64,000 nt of DNA from contig CAXXIH010000008.1 of assembly GCA_963663365.2 (NCBI GenBank), positions 1-64,000 on the forward strand, written 5' to 3'. This document shows positions 43,455 through 52,634 of the stretch, in pieces; the stretch's first letter is position 1, and every line of letters begins with the position of its first letter. The DNA is from G963663365 sp963663365. Lineage in GTDB: Bacteria; Hinthialibacterota; Hinthialibacteria; Hinthialibacterales; G963663365. The position numbers and the translations under genes are program-made. The notes below the pieces were generated by a model. It was given only the letters and a program-made list of their open reading frames with translations, made no database searches and was not told where the DNA came from.

Positions 43455-44516
43455 ATGAACTTAAGAAACATCATTATGAATATTTTTATATATACAAGTG
43501 TTTTCTGTTTCGCACAAGAACAAAATGAGTTCAATATATCAAACTCGCGAGTATCTATAGACGTTTCTAACAAACCAGACATCAATACAATAAAAAAACA
43601 TTTCGAAGATGTCTTAAAACGGAAAGATTTACGGCCTGTTGAGGAATTCCTCGCTCGTAGTGAACTGGCCACACATGCGCTAAATGAAAGAGACTTTGAC
43701 GGTGCAATTCGCAATGCGACAAAAGCTATTACGATTGCATCCATACATGAAAATGAAATGACGGGATTATTGCGCGTTTTGTATCTTCAAAATTTAAGGC
43801 ACTTATACGAATGTGAAAATTGGCGTGAAATGTTGGGCCAGGATGCAGATACTTTAAAGGCCTACATTAATATTTTACAGGTTTTTGAAAGACATAACAG
43901 TTGGAAAGACAAACACACTGCAGAGTATCTTGCTGTCCTTGTTGGCCTGGAAGGCTTGATGAAAACAAATGAAGAAAAAGAATATTATATGGATAGAATT
44001 ATCGCAGAAGTTCCTTCTGCTCAGACAATCCCTATGTGGATTTATAAGCGTTACGAATTTGATATTATTGACGACTGGGAAAACACCTCTGAACGAATCC
44101 GAATGATCATGAATCAATATGATGAATATCCTTATAAAATAATGCTTTATGAACTTATGGCCAGAGGCTACGCGCGACAAGGCAAAACTGTAAATGCAAT
44201 AAAGATGCTTGAAGATGGATTGAATCACGTAAAGAAGCCTTTTAGTCATTTGATGGAATCTGAACGTGAATATTTTTTAAGTGGCCAGTTGATGGACAAC
44301 ACGATTTATTCAATGAAGAATCAATGTGCTACGCTCTACATTGAAATGGGAAAATGGGACGATGCACGGCGGATACTGACTGAAATCATGGAAAATGCCG
44401 ATGAGGGTTCTGATATTGAATCAACAAAAAAACTTTTGGACTTCATTGATAACAATCCACCAGGTACAGAATTGCCACGAGGAAGAGCACATACGCGACT
44501 ACAACGCGCACAGTGA
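43455..44516 (+). CDS. Secreted TPR-like protein, second in cassette 1
   Basis: A 353-aa protein, signal peptide MNLRNIIMNIFIYTSVFCFA cut before QEQ, with GGAAGGA upstream. The body is all-helical with TPR-like pairs (LATHALNERDFDGAIRNATK; ELMARGYARQGKTVNAIKML; CATLYIEMGKWDDARRIL). It differs from the larger TPR protein of the cassette. The C-terminus is short and basic. A strong intrinsic terminator lies 65 bases after the stop, ending the transcription unit. Confidence 0.65.
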   Translation: MNLRNIIMNIFIYTSVFCFAQEQNEFNISNSRVSIDVSNKPDINTIKKHFEDVLKRKDLRPVEEFLARSELATHALNERDFDGAIRNATKAITIASIHENEMTGLLRVLYLQNLRHLYECENWREMLGQDADTLKAYINILQVFERHNSWKDKHTAEYLAVLVGLEGLMKTNEEKEYYMDRIIAEVPSAQTIPMWIYKRYEFDIIDDWENTSERIRMIMNQYDEYPYKIMLYELMARGYARQGKTVNAIKMLEDGLNHVKKPFSHLMESEREYFLSGQLMDNTIYSMKNQCATLYIEMGKWDDARRILTEIMENADEGSDIESTKKLLDFIDNNPPGTELPRGRAHTRLQRAQ

Positions 44517-44580
44517 TATTTATTAAAGAGAATATCTTATATTATTATCCTTTATACTTCGCATTATCGTATGCAAATTC

Positions 44581-44605
44581 AAAGCCCGGCTTCAGCCGGG
44601 CTTTT
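44581..44605 (+). terminator. Intrinsic terminator at the end of cassette 1
   Basis: AAAGCCCGGC (44581-44590) and GCCGGGCTTT (44595-44604) form a perfect 10-bp stem around the tetraloop TTCA, followed by TCTTGTT. Confidence 0.88.
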
Positions 44606-44662
44606 CTTGTTAATTACAAATGGATTGCGCGAGAAGGATTCTGCCCCCCTGACCTCCCCCCT

Positions 44663-44740
44663 TCACCCCTCTTTGATCATTTCGGCGATGGTTTGTTCGA
44701 GGGTGCCGTTGGAGTAGGCACGGGCGGAACGGTGGCGGAT
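44663..44740 (-). pseudogene. Truncated copy of the lipoprotein gene 3' end, remnant 1
   Basis: These 78 bases correspond to the last part of the lipoprotein gene at 57619, including its stop codon, in the same orientation. On the minus strand they still read about 20 C-terminal codons ending SNGTLEQTIAEMIKEG. The match stops inside GGTGGCGGAT (44731-44740), where sequence copied from the end of the 38176 gene takes over. Confidence 0.8.
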
Positions 44741-44907
44741 ATATCAAATTGATAATTCATTATCAGTGAAATCGCGGTTGACACTTAGGATTTTGAAGTT
44801 TATTATTTTTTTGTTGGTTGTGACAAGGCCATTCGCGGGGGCCTGCGAATGGGGAGTTTGAAGGGTTTGGTCCAGGTATGGGCCAGGTACTATAAGGGAG
44901 CGCTTCT
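44731..44907 (+). repeat. Duplicated leader block, copy of 39606-39782
   Basis: The 177 bases match 39606-39782 with only one difference seen (T for A at 44811). It contains the last codons and stop of the 38176 gene, the TTGACA-17-TATTAT promoter (44778-44806), the inverted repeat CCATTCGC/GCGAATGG (44829-44852) and the tandem TGG-x-CCAGGTA repeats (44868-44889). Confidence 0.9.
44778..44806 (+). promoter_or_regulatory. Sigma-70-type promoter of parB copy 2
   Basis: TTGACA (44778-44783), 17-base spacer, TATTAT (44801-44806); identical in boxes and spacer to the promoter at 39653. Confidence 0.65.
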
Positions 44908-45768
44908 ATGGGAGCTGCACAAGGATCAACTTCACCTAAAAAGGGTCGAGTATCAAAGAAATTTAAAGAAACCGTTAAGGACACCGGTTCAGAACCGCAA
45001 GCGGATTCGGCTTCGCAAATCCCGTGTTTTGAAATTCCTATCGATCAGATTATCCCCAATCCGAACCAGCCTCGAAAGAATTTTGATCCTAATAGGCTGA
45101 AAGAGTTGGCGCGGTCGATTCAAATTCACGGTGTCTTATCACCGATTCACGTGCATGAATCTAACGGTAATGACTGTTATGAATTGATATCCGGTGAACG
45201 GCGGCTTCGCGCGGCAAAATTAGCCGGATTAAAGACAATTCCGGCATTGATACGAGATGACAATCATTCCTTAGAATTGGCAATTCTCGAAAATCTCCAA
45301 CGGGAGAATCTCAATCCAATTGAGGAGGCCGAGGCTCTTAAGCAACTCAAGGAACTCAAAAGATATACTGACGAAAAGATCGCCGAAATGTTGGGAATAT
45401 CCCGCACGAGTGTCTCAGAACTGCTCTCGATCCTACGCCTTCCGGAGGCCATTTTATGCGAATGTCGGTATACCGACAATGTATCCAAAACCCTTCTTTA
45501 TCATATAGTTACGATTACCGACGATCAAAAAAGATTGGCCACTTGGGAAGCCTTCAAGAAAGGCGAAATCCATACTACCCAGACAAGAAACTTCAAGAAA
45601 CACAACCAAGGCCGCCGTAAGAATGTTCAATATGTCCACAAAGAGCCAGGATACAAACTGACCATCGATTTTAAGAAATCGCATGTTGAGCCTGAAGAAA
45701 TTACGGAAATACTTGAAGCGGAACTTGAGAGAATCGCACGCAAGATGACGGGCGAAGACAAGATGTAA
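44908..45768 (+). CDS. Orphan ParB-like protein, cassette 2
   Basis: A 286-aa protein almost identical to the first copy in the leader, CTP-binding core, HTH and C-terminus, with two divergent patches: residues about 20-56 (CFEIPIDQIIPNPNQPR in place of CFELPVESIVPNPNQPR) and about 188-212 (YTDNVSKTLLYHIVTITDDQ in place of NSDIAPKSLLTKLVTMDDEQ). GERRLRAAKLAG, ENLQRENLNPIEEAEAL and the HTH are intact, so it should be functional. The second patch retains a 16-bp palindrome at the same place with a new centre. No ParA is near. Confidence 0.9.
   Translation: MGAAQGSTSPKKGRVSKKFKETVKDTGSEPQADSASQIPCFEIPIDQIIPNPNQPRKNFDPNRLKELARSIQIHGVLSPIHVHESNGNDCYELISGERRLRAAKLAGLKTIPALIRDDNHSLELAILENLQRENLNPIEEAEALKQLKELKRYTDEKIAEMLGISRTSVSELLSILRLPEAILCECRYTDNVSKTLLYHIVTITDDQKRLATWEAFKKGEIHTTQTRNFKKHNQGRRKNVQYVHKEPGYKLTIDFKKSHVEPEEITEILEAELERIARKMTGEDKM
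45463..45478. repeat. Perfect 16-bp palindrome inside parB copy 2
   Basis: TGTCGGTATACCGACA. Compared with the other copies the centre changed from AATT to TATA by two mirrored substitutions, so the palindrome survives although codons and flanks changed. Confidence 0.75.
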
Positions 45769-45832
45769 GATAAATCTAATGGGCAACTATCTAATTTTAT
45801 CACCATATTTATCAAATTAAATGAAAACGATA

Positions 45833-45861
45833 TTGACAAATGACTTTATGATAGATACTAA
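45833..45861 (+). promoter_or_regulatory. Promoter of secreted TPR gene, cassette 2
   Basis: TTGACA (45833-45838), 17-base spacer, TACTAA (45856-45861, then T). The segment before it (ATGAAAACGATA) matches cassette 1. The untranslated leader is about 135 bases. Confidence 0.6.
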
Positions 45862-46001
45862 TTGTCATATATCACATTGAGAAAGGATTTAATGTACTGT
45901 TCGATATGACAAAAGTGTAGCGTAATAACAAAACGGCTCAATTTCACTCTGTTTTAGGTCCAAATAAAAACATAAAGCAGAAACCTAAGGAGGCACTAAT
46001 T

Positions 46002-47456
46002 ATGGGTATAAGGAATAGCATGAAAGTGACTTTCGTCATGGTACTCACTTTTTGTTCTGCATTCACAACTTATGCAGACAGTAGTTATCATTCAACAGTG
46101 AAAGACATGACGCTTGGCAATCGAATTGCCTATGCAATTGAAACACTATCGGAAACGGATAATCAGGATATTTTGAATTCGGCAATTGAAGATATTCGAG
46201 TTTATGCAAAAACCGTTGAAGAAGAATCGGCATTATCAGCACTAGATACTCTTTTGCCACATACACTACCACAATCTGAACTACGTGGGCATATTCTACT
46301 CACTCGTGCCAGTATTCTTGCCCGGCAAGGCTTAGACGACGATGCAGAGACCTTTTTCCGATATGTTATAAGAAATAAATGGCACAAAAACGCATATCGA
46401 ATGTACTATGCCAGCCTTTGGGAATGTCATAAGTATGATCTTTCTGCAATTGATGAATTCCATCGGCATACCAGCGACTCACTGAGCGATGAAGATCGGG
46501 AGTTTTACAATTGTCATGGGAACTTTCTTGAAATGTTTACGCGTTTGAGGGCAAAGAAGCTCGAAACACCCGATTTTCTCGCAATGCAATCCGTGTATCC
46601 AATGCTTAAGCCATCAAACCGGCGGCCCTTGGCCCGTGAAATTGCCAAGGCCTTATGTCTCGCGGTCGATGGACATTACGGTGGAGCGTTTGATCTTCTA
46701 GCTCAAATCGATGAATCGCTAATTTCACCCGAGGCTCCTAAATCCGATTATGACGAATCAAAAGACATCCCATTGTACACTGCAACAGTCCTAATTTTTG
46801 AAGGCAAGGACTTCCAGCGTGCCCGCGATTCATTTCAAGAGTTCATGGACCGCAATCAAGATAATCCATCGAAAATTCTGGAACGCGCCGTTAAAATTGG
46901 ACACGGATTGTTCTACTCAGAAGATGATGTCAAGAAGATTCCTGAACTAACAGAATTGGTTCTCAGTAGTTATCTTTATACCGACGAAACAATTACCCAA
47001 GGTCTCTCAATAGCGGATCGCGCCAGCCTTTTAAACGGCCACCGGAGCGGATTGTGGGCTCAAAATAGGACTGACGAAGCCTACCAGGCAGCCGTAAAAC
47101 TCAAAGAGGAGTATTATCCACAAACGCTTTCCGGAGTCGATGCCGTATTAAACCTTGCGCTGTATGAAATCTACTTACATGACGATTTCGAAGCCGCCGA
47201 ATCATTGCTTCAAGACGCACTTTTAAATAATTCTTATAAAAAAATGATTCCGCATTTGAAACAACTTCAGGCCGCCATCGCCAATCACAAATGCGATTAT
47301 GAAGTGGCACTTACTTTTCTTGACGAGGCTCTCATTTGGATTGGAGATAATCCCCCGTACGGGCCTGAGGCAAGATTTTTCGAAGGCCTGCTTAAAAATA
47401 AAAAGCATATCCAAAATATAATAACATCAGAGGAATCAAAGGAAGGAGCATTGTAA
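46002..47456 (+). CDS. Secreted TPR-like protein, cassette 2
   Basis: A 484-aa exported protein (signal peptide MKVTFVMVLTFCSAFTTYA; AAGGAGG before ATG 46002). It is homologous to the cassette 1 and 3 TPR proteins: ILLTRASILARQGLDDDAET, then AKALCLAVDGHYGGAFDLLA, then YDESKDIPLYTATVLIFEGK. Similarity is at protein level and modest, in contrast to the neighbouring parB copies. The stop is one base from the next start, so translation is probably coupled to the secreted protein at 47458. Confidence 0.75.
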   Translation: MGIRNSMKVTFVMVLTFCSAFTTYADSSYHSTVKDMTLGNRIAYAIETLSETDNQDILNSAIEDIRVYAKTVEEESALSALDTLLPHTLPQSELRGHILLTRASILARQGLDDDAETFFRYVIRNKWHKNAYRMYYASLWECHKYDLSAIDEFHRHTSDSLSDEDREFYNCHGNFLEMFTRLRAKKLETPDFLAMQSVYPMLKPSNRRPLAREIAKALCLAVDGHYGGAFDLLAQIDESLISPEAPKSDYDESKDIPLYTATVLIFEGKDFQRARDSFQEFMDRNQDNPSKILERAVKIGHGLFYSEDDVKKIPELTELVLSSYLYTDETITQGLSIADRASLLNGHRSGLWAQNRTDEAYQAAVKLKEEYYPQTLSGVDAVLNLALYEIYLHDDFEAAESLLQDALLNNSYKKMIPHLKQLQAAIANHKCDYEVALTFLDEALIWIGDNPPYGPEARFFEGLLKNKKHIQNIITSEESKEGAL

Positions 47457-47457
47457 G

Positions 47458-48432
47458 ATGATTCGAAAACCACAGATTCTCACCACATTACTTGAAATTC
47501 TTCTTTTATTCGGGCTGGTTGCATCAGCACCATGGGTTCAGAATGCAATTGGATGCGGGGGCGATAGCTATTATTCGGCAAGTCCTGCTATTAGTGTCCA
47601 ATACGAATCGACAGTACCAGACACTCGCAATATTGTAAACAACAAAATTGCAGTCTTTACAGGTGCAACTGTAAAATTTAAAAAGGGGCATACGTTATCA
47701 CCCGGCAATTACTTCGCGGATCTAGATACTCATTATTTGTATTCAGTTCCATATGACTACACGGATGCGGTAGAATACAGAAGGACTATGAATGAAACAA
47801 CGTCGGGATGGTCAACAGACACCAGTTCTTCATCGTCTCTGACTCTCTCATCGGTTTATGCATACTATGCAGTAACAGGCAGTCTTAATTCATCCATTGA
47901 AGTACGCGATTTGGCCCCTCATGAAACTCCTGGAACTACGGATGATGAATCTAACGGTACAGCATCTGCACCTACCTTAACTTGGGTTATACCAACTACT
48001 GAAACAAGTACCTGGCTGAGTCAGAACTCCAATAACGGAGCCACTACTTCATATCATAATGACTATTACAGCGCAACATTCTCAAATTCTGGTGTAAGTT
48101 TCGAAGATCTCTATATTTATGAGATTGTCAATATTACCTCAAATCAATGTGGTATTGAATTTGATTCTATAGTCACTGGGTCTGGTTCAATGAATTCGAA
48201 CAACCAAGTGAGTGACACACTCGGCGGGAGCGGTCCTACATCTGACGATAATTCAGGATGTGCAATTCAATTTAGTCAGCAAATATATCTACGCAACGAA
48301 AGCAACTCGCCAGGAAGTCAGATTTATCTACGTACGAATACACTTAATTTCAAGTTTTACCCGGGCGGTGGCTGGGAAGACTATATATCTCAAAGATGCT
48401 CCAGCAATACAGCTCAAAACCCCAGTTGGTGA
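47458..48432 (+). CDS. Secreted Ser/Thr/Asn-rich protein of unknown function
   Basis: A 324-aa protein with a hydrophobic signal (LLEILLLFGLVASAPWV) and GGAAGGAG upstream within the preceding gene. The mature part begins near GCGGDSYYSAS, is rich in Ser, Thr, Asn and Tyr with alternating beta-type sequence, and has a few Cys near its end (CGIEF, GCAIQF, QRCSS). It resembles an adhesin or surface-layer-like protein in composition only. No family is recognised. Translationally coupled to the TPR gene. Confidence 0.62.
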   Translation: MIRKPQILTTLLEILLLFGLVASAPWVQNAIGCGGDSYYSASPAISVQYESTVPDTRNIVNNKIAVFTGATVKFKKGHTLSPGNYFADLDTHYLYSVPYDYTDAVEYRRTMNETTSGWSTDTSSSSSLTLSSVYAYYAVTGSLNSSIEVRDLAPHETPGTTDDESNGTASAPTLTWVIPTTETSTWLSQNSNNGATTSYHNDYYSATFSNSGVSFEDLYIYEIVNITSNQCGIEFDSIVTGSGSMNSNNQVSDTLGGSGPTSDDNSGCAIQFSQQIYLRNESNSPGSQIYLRTNTLNFKFYPGGGWEDYISQRCSSNTAQNPSW

Positions 48433-48488
48433 CTCAAAACGATATAAGCCAATTGCTAAGATCGCGTACGTAGAAATAGGAGAATAAA

Positions 48489-49322
48489 ATGAAAAATTCT
48501 AATTCCCTAAAATTTTCATTTGCATGCTTAATTTCTCTCTTCTGTATAAAAATATATTGCGAAGAGCAAAGCGTGAGCAATGAAATCTGGTTACAACAAA
48601 ATGTGTTGATTGACAAGATTCACCTATCAGATAATCAGTGCTGCCGTGGGGACTACCTAATCAAATCTTTGATATCCTCGGGTCTTCCCATAAATGTTGA
48701 ACTTATTCCCATTGTAAAAGGGAAAGACATAGTGTTGGGGATTGATCCGGAAATAAGCAAAACTGATAAAGTCTGGATCGAGGTTCCCCGTTCAGTTCCG
48801 TGGGTCAAAATGAAGACAGACTCAAATTTTGTAAAGGCTTCGACTTTAATTGAATATTATGCAAAACAAGCAGGAGATTATGAGTTGGACACGATCAAGA
48901 ATCTTCCGGTTTTATTTCCACAGAATGAGTCCATCACAAGGGATATTAAGTTTCCTGCAATTTCACTTGAGGACACATCTCTTTCTGACTTATTAATAAA
49001 AATAACAGCAACATTGAAGAAAAACAATTTAAGCTGGTCGCTCTTAAGAGTTGGCGGCACTCATGATTACAAGAAAGAGGTAAAATTCGACCTAGAATTC
49101 CCCGGTGGTTCACTTGCCGAGTTTCTAAGTGAAATTGTTCACCAACTTGATGTCGTCGATGACGAACATTTGCATTGCTGGTCAGTTGGCGGGACATCTG
49201 ATCAGATGGGTGTGGGATTTTCACGCATCCCTAGATACATGCTGGACGACTTAATCTTTGATCCGAATAATCCAAACAAAGATAAAGATGAAAACTCTGG
49301 CAAGATTTTAATTTTTCAATAA
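48489..49322 (+). CDS. Secreted protein of unknown function
   Basis: A 277-aa protein with a signal peptide (LKFSFACLISLFCIKIYC) and AGGAGA before the start. A CC pair (NQCCRGDY) appears near residue 50. The second half alternates helices and strands (ISLEDTSLSDLLIKITATLK; GGSLAEFLSEIVHQLDVVDD), resembling secretin/TonB short N-terminal or STN-like beta-alpha modules, but I do not assign a family. It is probably periplasmic. It belongs to the cassette 2 unit by spacing (56 bases). Confidence 0.58.
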   Translation: MKNSNSLKFSFACLISLFCIKIYCEEQSVSNEIWLQQNVLIDKIHLSDNQCCRGDYLIKSLISSGLPINVELIPIVKGKDIVLGIDPEISKTDKVWIEVPRSVPWVKMKTDSNFVKASTLIEYYAKQAGDYELDTIKNLPVLFPQNESITRDIKFPAISLEDTSLSDLLIKITATLKKNNLSWSLLRVGGTHDYKKEVKFDLEFPGGSLAEFLSEIVHQLDVVDDEHLHCWSVGGTSDQMGVGFSRIPRYMLDDLIFDPNNPNKDKDENSGKILIFQ

Positions 49323-49368
49323 CTGAACAAGTTAATATTGTTAATGTAATTTGAAATAGTAGTGAATT

Positions 49369-51339
49369 ATGCTTAAGAAAAAAATTGGTTTAATGCAAAT
49401 TGTCACCAGGACGAATATCTTGGTGGCAATTTGCGCTGTTATTCCATTTATTATGATAGTGTGGCTTCAGACCGCGCCATTCTCGGGAATCGATATCTGG
49501 TGGCATCTGCGTGTGGGCCAAGATATCCTACGCGACGGCATTTGGCCCTGGCCGGATCGGTATACGTACACTGTTTCCGGTACGGATTCAACATCACATC
49601 AATGGCTGTCAGGTTGTTTGCTGTGGCTCATCCATTGTGCTGGTGGAGAATCGGGCCTGTGGTTCTTTCGCGTGTTAGTCCATTTAATGACACTGGCTGT
49701 ATTCGCGCTAATTATACGAGTACGCAATACGCCACCGGCACTATCGATTCTTTTATTGTTGCTTTTTGCTCACTGTCTATCATACCGTCTCATTCGTCCG
49801 CAAATTTTAAGTCCTCTCCTATTCACCTTAATTGTTTTGGGTTTTGAAAAATGGAAACTGTCAGGGCTTACTGCGCCAAAGTTTATTTCGGTTTTACTAT
49901 GCATTGCCCTTTGGGGCAACTTGCATGGCGGATTTGTTTTTGGAGTTTTGACAGCAACCGTATATCTTCTATTTGCAAAAACACGGATTAATTCCGAACA
50001 AGGTCAAGCCTCGACCGATGCGCCAATGGTTCCGCTTTCGCTGGAATTTAAGTTAATTGGCATTCTTTTGATTTGGCTTGCGGCTACCATGAATCCGGAA
50101 GGCCCGTTAGGACTTATCAACGGAGGGAAACACCTTGGATCTCCGACAGTAGACTGGAAGCCGCCGATTCCGTTTACACGCACGTTTGGAATGACGCCTT
50201 TCATTTGGTGCGCGCTCTTTTCTCTGATAATACTCGTAATTATGCGGATTCCCGGCTTGTTTCGCTCGTCGAGCAACCGGAATGCGCGGTCAGACATTTA
50301 TTTATCTATACTATTTTGCGCACTTTCATTGTTGGCGGTCCGCTTTAATTGGCTTATCCCTTTCGGGCTTCTTTTTGCTCAATCCGAAGGGCGCAATCTA
50401 TCACAAGGCTATTTGAAATCTGCAGTTCAACTGCTCCAAAGCAAAAAGGCGCTTTCGATCGGACTTGTCGTGGGTTCTATTATTCTTGCATCAAACCGCT
50501 TCGAGTATACCCCGCCTTCTAAAAGCATAGAAAAATCTGTTCAGACAATCCGTCTAATGGGAATAAACGGAAACACATTCTCGCTCTTCACTCAAGGCGG
50601 ATACCTTATGTGGCAAATGCCAAATTCAAAAATCTTTATGGATACTAGGGTCGAACTCTATGAAGACAAAATAATGGAGTCATATTTCAAAATCCTGCGA
50701 TGGGACATGAATAGCACCGGACTCCTCGGTGCATACGGCACGCAACTGGTGATACTTCCTCATCTCGACTGTAAGCCATTTATCCTTACCAATGATGGTA
50801 GATTCACCAGAATATTGGCGACTCCTACCAGTTCGGTTTATTTGAATACGGGAAAATCCATGCAAGGCCAATGGGATGCAGTCACTTCATATTACGCCCG
50901 GCATGGATTGCATGTGGATCGTGAAAATGGATTTTCTCTTCAAAATGCACTCGTAGCAGCGCCGTCTTTTTTAAGCGAAACTCTTGGATTCGATCCCAGT
51001 GATATTGAGCATTGGACACAACTTCTTACGGTTGCATCTTCGCCGTCCGATTCTCAGGAATTTCAAGATGCCATGCATAAGGCAAGTCTATCCCCGCAAT
51101 CTGATTCACCAGAAGATCAATCTGCGTTGGCCGAAAAAGCTCTTTTAATTTTGACGTATGAATGGATGAAGAAAACTCTTTATTACGATGTAAGAAGTCT
51201 GTTGCGCGAACGGGCGCACCCCAGGTCTTCAAATGCATATTATGCAATGCTTTCAGAGGCTTGTCGATTAACAGGCGATGATGCAAACGCTCGTTTCTAT
51301 GCGGCTGCAGTTGCCGGCCGTGAGGCCGCCTCACAATAG
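49369..51339 (+). CDS. Multi-spanning membrane protein, GT-C glycosyltransferase-like
   Basis: A 656-aa inner-membrane protein with about ten helices followed by a soluble C-terminal part of some 250 residues. The first loop has the pattern GIDIWWHLRVGQDILRDGIW then PDRYTYTVSGTD and HQWLSG, common to a large group of uncharacterised GT-C-like membrane proteins (DxxWHL, D-x-F/Y-SYT, HEWL). Such proteins are suspected lipid-linked sugar transferases. The next gene is a GT2 enzyme that could make the lipid-linked donor. The start has no clear ribosome site. Confidence 0.68.
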   Translation: MLKKKIGLMQIVTRTNILVAICAVIPFIMIVWLQTAPFSGIDIWWHLRVGQDILRDGIWPWPDRYTYTVSGTDSTSHQWLSGCLLWLIHCAGGESGLWFFRVLVHLMTLAVFALIIRVRNTPPALSILLLLLFAHCLSYRLIRPQILSPLLFTLIVLGFEKWKLSGLTAPKFISVLLCIALWGNLHGGFVFGVLTATVYLLFAKTRINSEQGQASTDAPMVPLSLEFKLIGILLIWLAATMNPEGPLGLINGGKHLGSPTVDWKPPIPFTRTFGMTPFIWCALFSLIILVIMRIPGLFRSSSNRNARSDIYLSILFCALSLLAVRFNWLIPFGLLFAQSEGRNLSQGYLKSAVQLLQSKKALSIGLVVGSIILASNRFEYTPPSKSIEKSVQTIRLMGINGNTFSLFTQGGYLMWQMPNSKIFMDTRVELYEDKIMESYFKILRWDMNSTGLLGAYGTQLVILPHLDCKPFILTNDGRFTRILATPTSSVYLNTGKSMQGQWDAVTSYYARHGLHVDRENGFSLQNALVAAPSFLSETLGFDPSDIEHWTQLLTVASSPSDSQEFQDAMHKASLSPQSDSPEDQSALAEKALLILTYEWMKKTLYYDVRSLLRERAHPRSSNAYYAMLSEACRLTGDDANARFYAAAVAGREAASQ

Positions 51340-51380
51340 CGATACATAAGCCGCAGAAGTTCTTTGGGGATACTGCACCT

Positions 51381-52295
51381 ATGCATCTACCAGGAAGTCA
51401 TCAATTTAATATAGATAATCAGGCAATAAAAAACGACAAGGACGGCTTTAATCCTAATTCTCCTGCAATGGTCTGCACCAATCCCTATATCTCGGTTGTT
51501 ATTCCTATTTTCAACGAAGCTGATAACATCCGCCCATTGACCACGAATATTCTAGAGACTGTAATTTCAATGCCTTGGTCTTGGGAACTCATCTACATTG
51601 ATGATGGCAGCACTGATGGTAGTAGCCATGAAATCCAATGCGTTACTCGCCGGGATACTCGTATTCGATACTTATGCAAAACAATTAATCGCGGACAGTC
51701 ATACGCATTTCGAGAAGGTTTCCGGATGGCACGAGGGAAATTAATTGTCACAATGGATGGCGATATGCAAAATGACCCAAATGATATCCCGATGTTGCTT
51801 AACATGGTAGAGGATGAGACTGCGGTATGTGGGATTAGACAAAAGCGCTGTGACAATTATGTTCGCAGATTCTCTTCAAAATTTGCAAATTTCATCCGAA
51901 GGTTGGTCTTCCATGATGGGGTGGAAGACACCGGATGCTCATTAAAGGTGATGCCACGAGATGCAGTGCTGAATTTTCCCGTGTTCAATGGCGCCCACAG
52001 GTTTTATCCGGTATTTCTGCGCGCTCAAGGAATTAAAATAAAACAAGTTAATGTGAATCATCGCCCTCGGCTGTATGGTAAATCGAAATACGGAATCGTA
52101 AATCGAGGTCTTCATGCATTTATCGACATGATGGGAGTAGCGTGGCTAATATCAAGAACTCATAAAAATCAAGTAAGTCATGTTCATGTTAAAGAAGAGT
52201 GTTGCAAAAAGAATCCCATAAAGAACAAACATATAGACAGAACCCTAAATGCAGGTTTGTCAAAAAAGGAGACTATTGAGCCTGCAATTCGGTAA
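51381..52295 (+). CDS. Family 2 glycosyltransferase, dolichyl/polyprenyl-phosphate mannosyltransferase-like
   Basis: A 304-aa GT-A enzyme of the DPM1/GtrB-type: ISVVIPIFNEADNIRPL, ELIYIDDGSTDGS, GQSYAFREGFRMARGKLIVT then MDGDMQNDPNDIP (DXD-type metal motif), and the acceptor-loop motif HRPRLYGKSKYGIVNRG. It has no C-terminal membrane helices, only a Lys-rich tail. It probably loads a sugar on polyprenyl phosphate for the GT-C-like protein 41 bases upstream, which together would glycosylate a secreted product. Confidence 0.85.
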   Translation: MHLPGSHQFNIDNQAIKNDKDGFNPNSPAMVCTNPYISVVIPIFNEADNIRPLTTNILETVISMPWSWELIYIDDGSTDGSSHEIQCVTRRDTRIRYLCKTINRGQSYAFREGFRMARGKLIVTMDGDMQNDPNDIPMLLNMVEDETAVCGIRQKRCDNYVRRFSSKFANFIRRLVFHDGVEDTGCSLKVMPRDAVLNFPVFNGAHRFYPVFLRAQGIKIKQVNVNHRPRLYGKSKYGIVNRGLHAFIDMMGVAWLISRTHKNQVSHVHVKEECCKKNPIKNKHIDRTLNAGLSKKETIEPAIR

Positions 52296-52327
52296 GGCGC
52301 TCTTAGGTTCCAATAGAGGAAAAACCC

Positions 52328-52472
52328 TCACCCCTCTTTGATCATCTCGGCGATGGTTTGTTCGAGGGTGCCGTTGGAGTAGGCGCGGGCGGAGCGGCGG
52401 CGGATGCCATCCTTCGTATCTTCATCCCAATAACCTTCAAACTCAGCGGTGATGTGCGCATAGGTGCCGTTT
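52328..52472 (-). pseudogene. Truncated copy of the lipoprotein gene 3' end, remnant 2
   Basis: About 145 bases match 57619-57763 closely, beginning with the same stop codon. The minus strand still reads about 47 C-terminal codons including EFEGYWDEDTKDGIRRRSAR and the EMIKEG end. The match ends abruptly near GTGCCGTTT. It has no start or signal sequence, so it is a scar, not a gene. Confidence 0.85.
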
Positions 52473-52633
52473 CAGTTTATCATTTTAATGACTTCATAAT
52501 ACTCATGTTACCACGCCCTATACATTTGTTCACCCTAGATATAATATTGTTCACTTTTTTGATAACAAGATTTCATTTTCATCGCTAAACCTGTTGATGT
52601 CACACATTCTTTATACTATTCTTTTTATAAGTG
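52473..52633. other. AT-rich spacer before cassette 3
   Basis: No gene is visible. It separates the lipoprotein remnant from the third leader. Unlike cassettes 1 and 2 it lacks the TTGACA-17-TATTAT promoter; a poorer TATACTAT is present at about 52611, so parB 3 may be expressed differently. Confidence 0.5.
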
Positions 52634-52634
52634 G

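Noticed and set aside
44513..44752. Plus-strand open frame of 79 codons before parB 2
   Set aside because: It runs through the terminator and then antisense to the lipoprotein remnant; it has no ribosome site and no protein character.
52358..52588. Plus-strand open frame of 76 codons before parB 3
   Set aside because: Its first part is the antisense reading of the lipoprotein fragment and the rest is AT-rich spacer.
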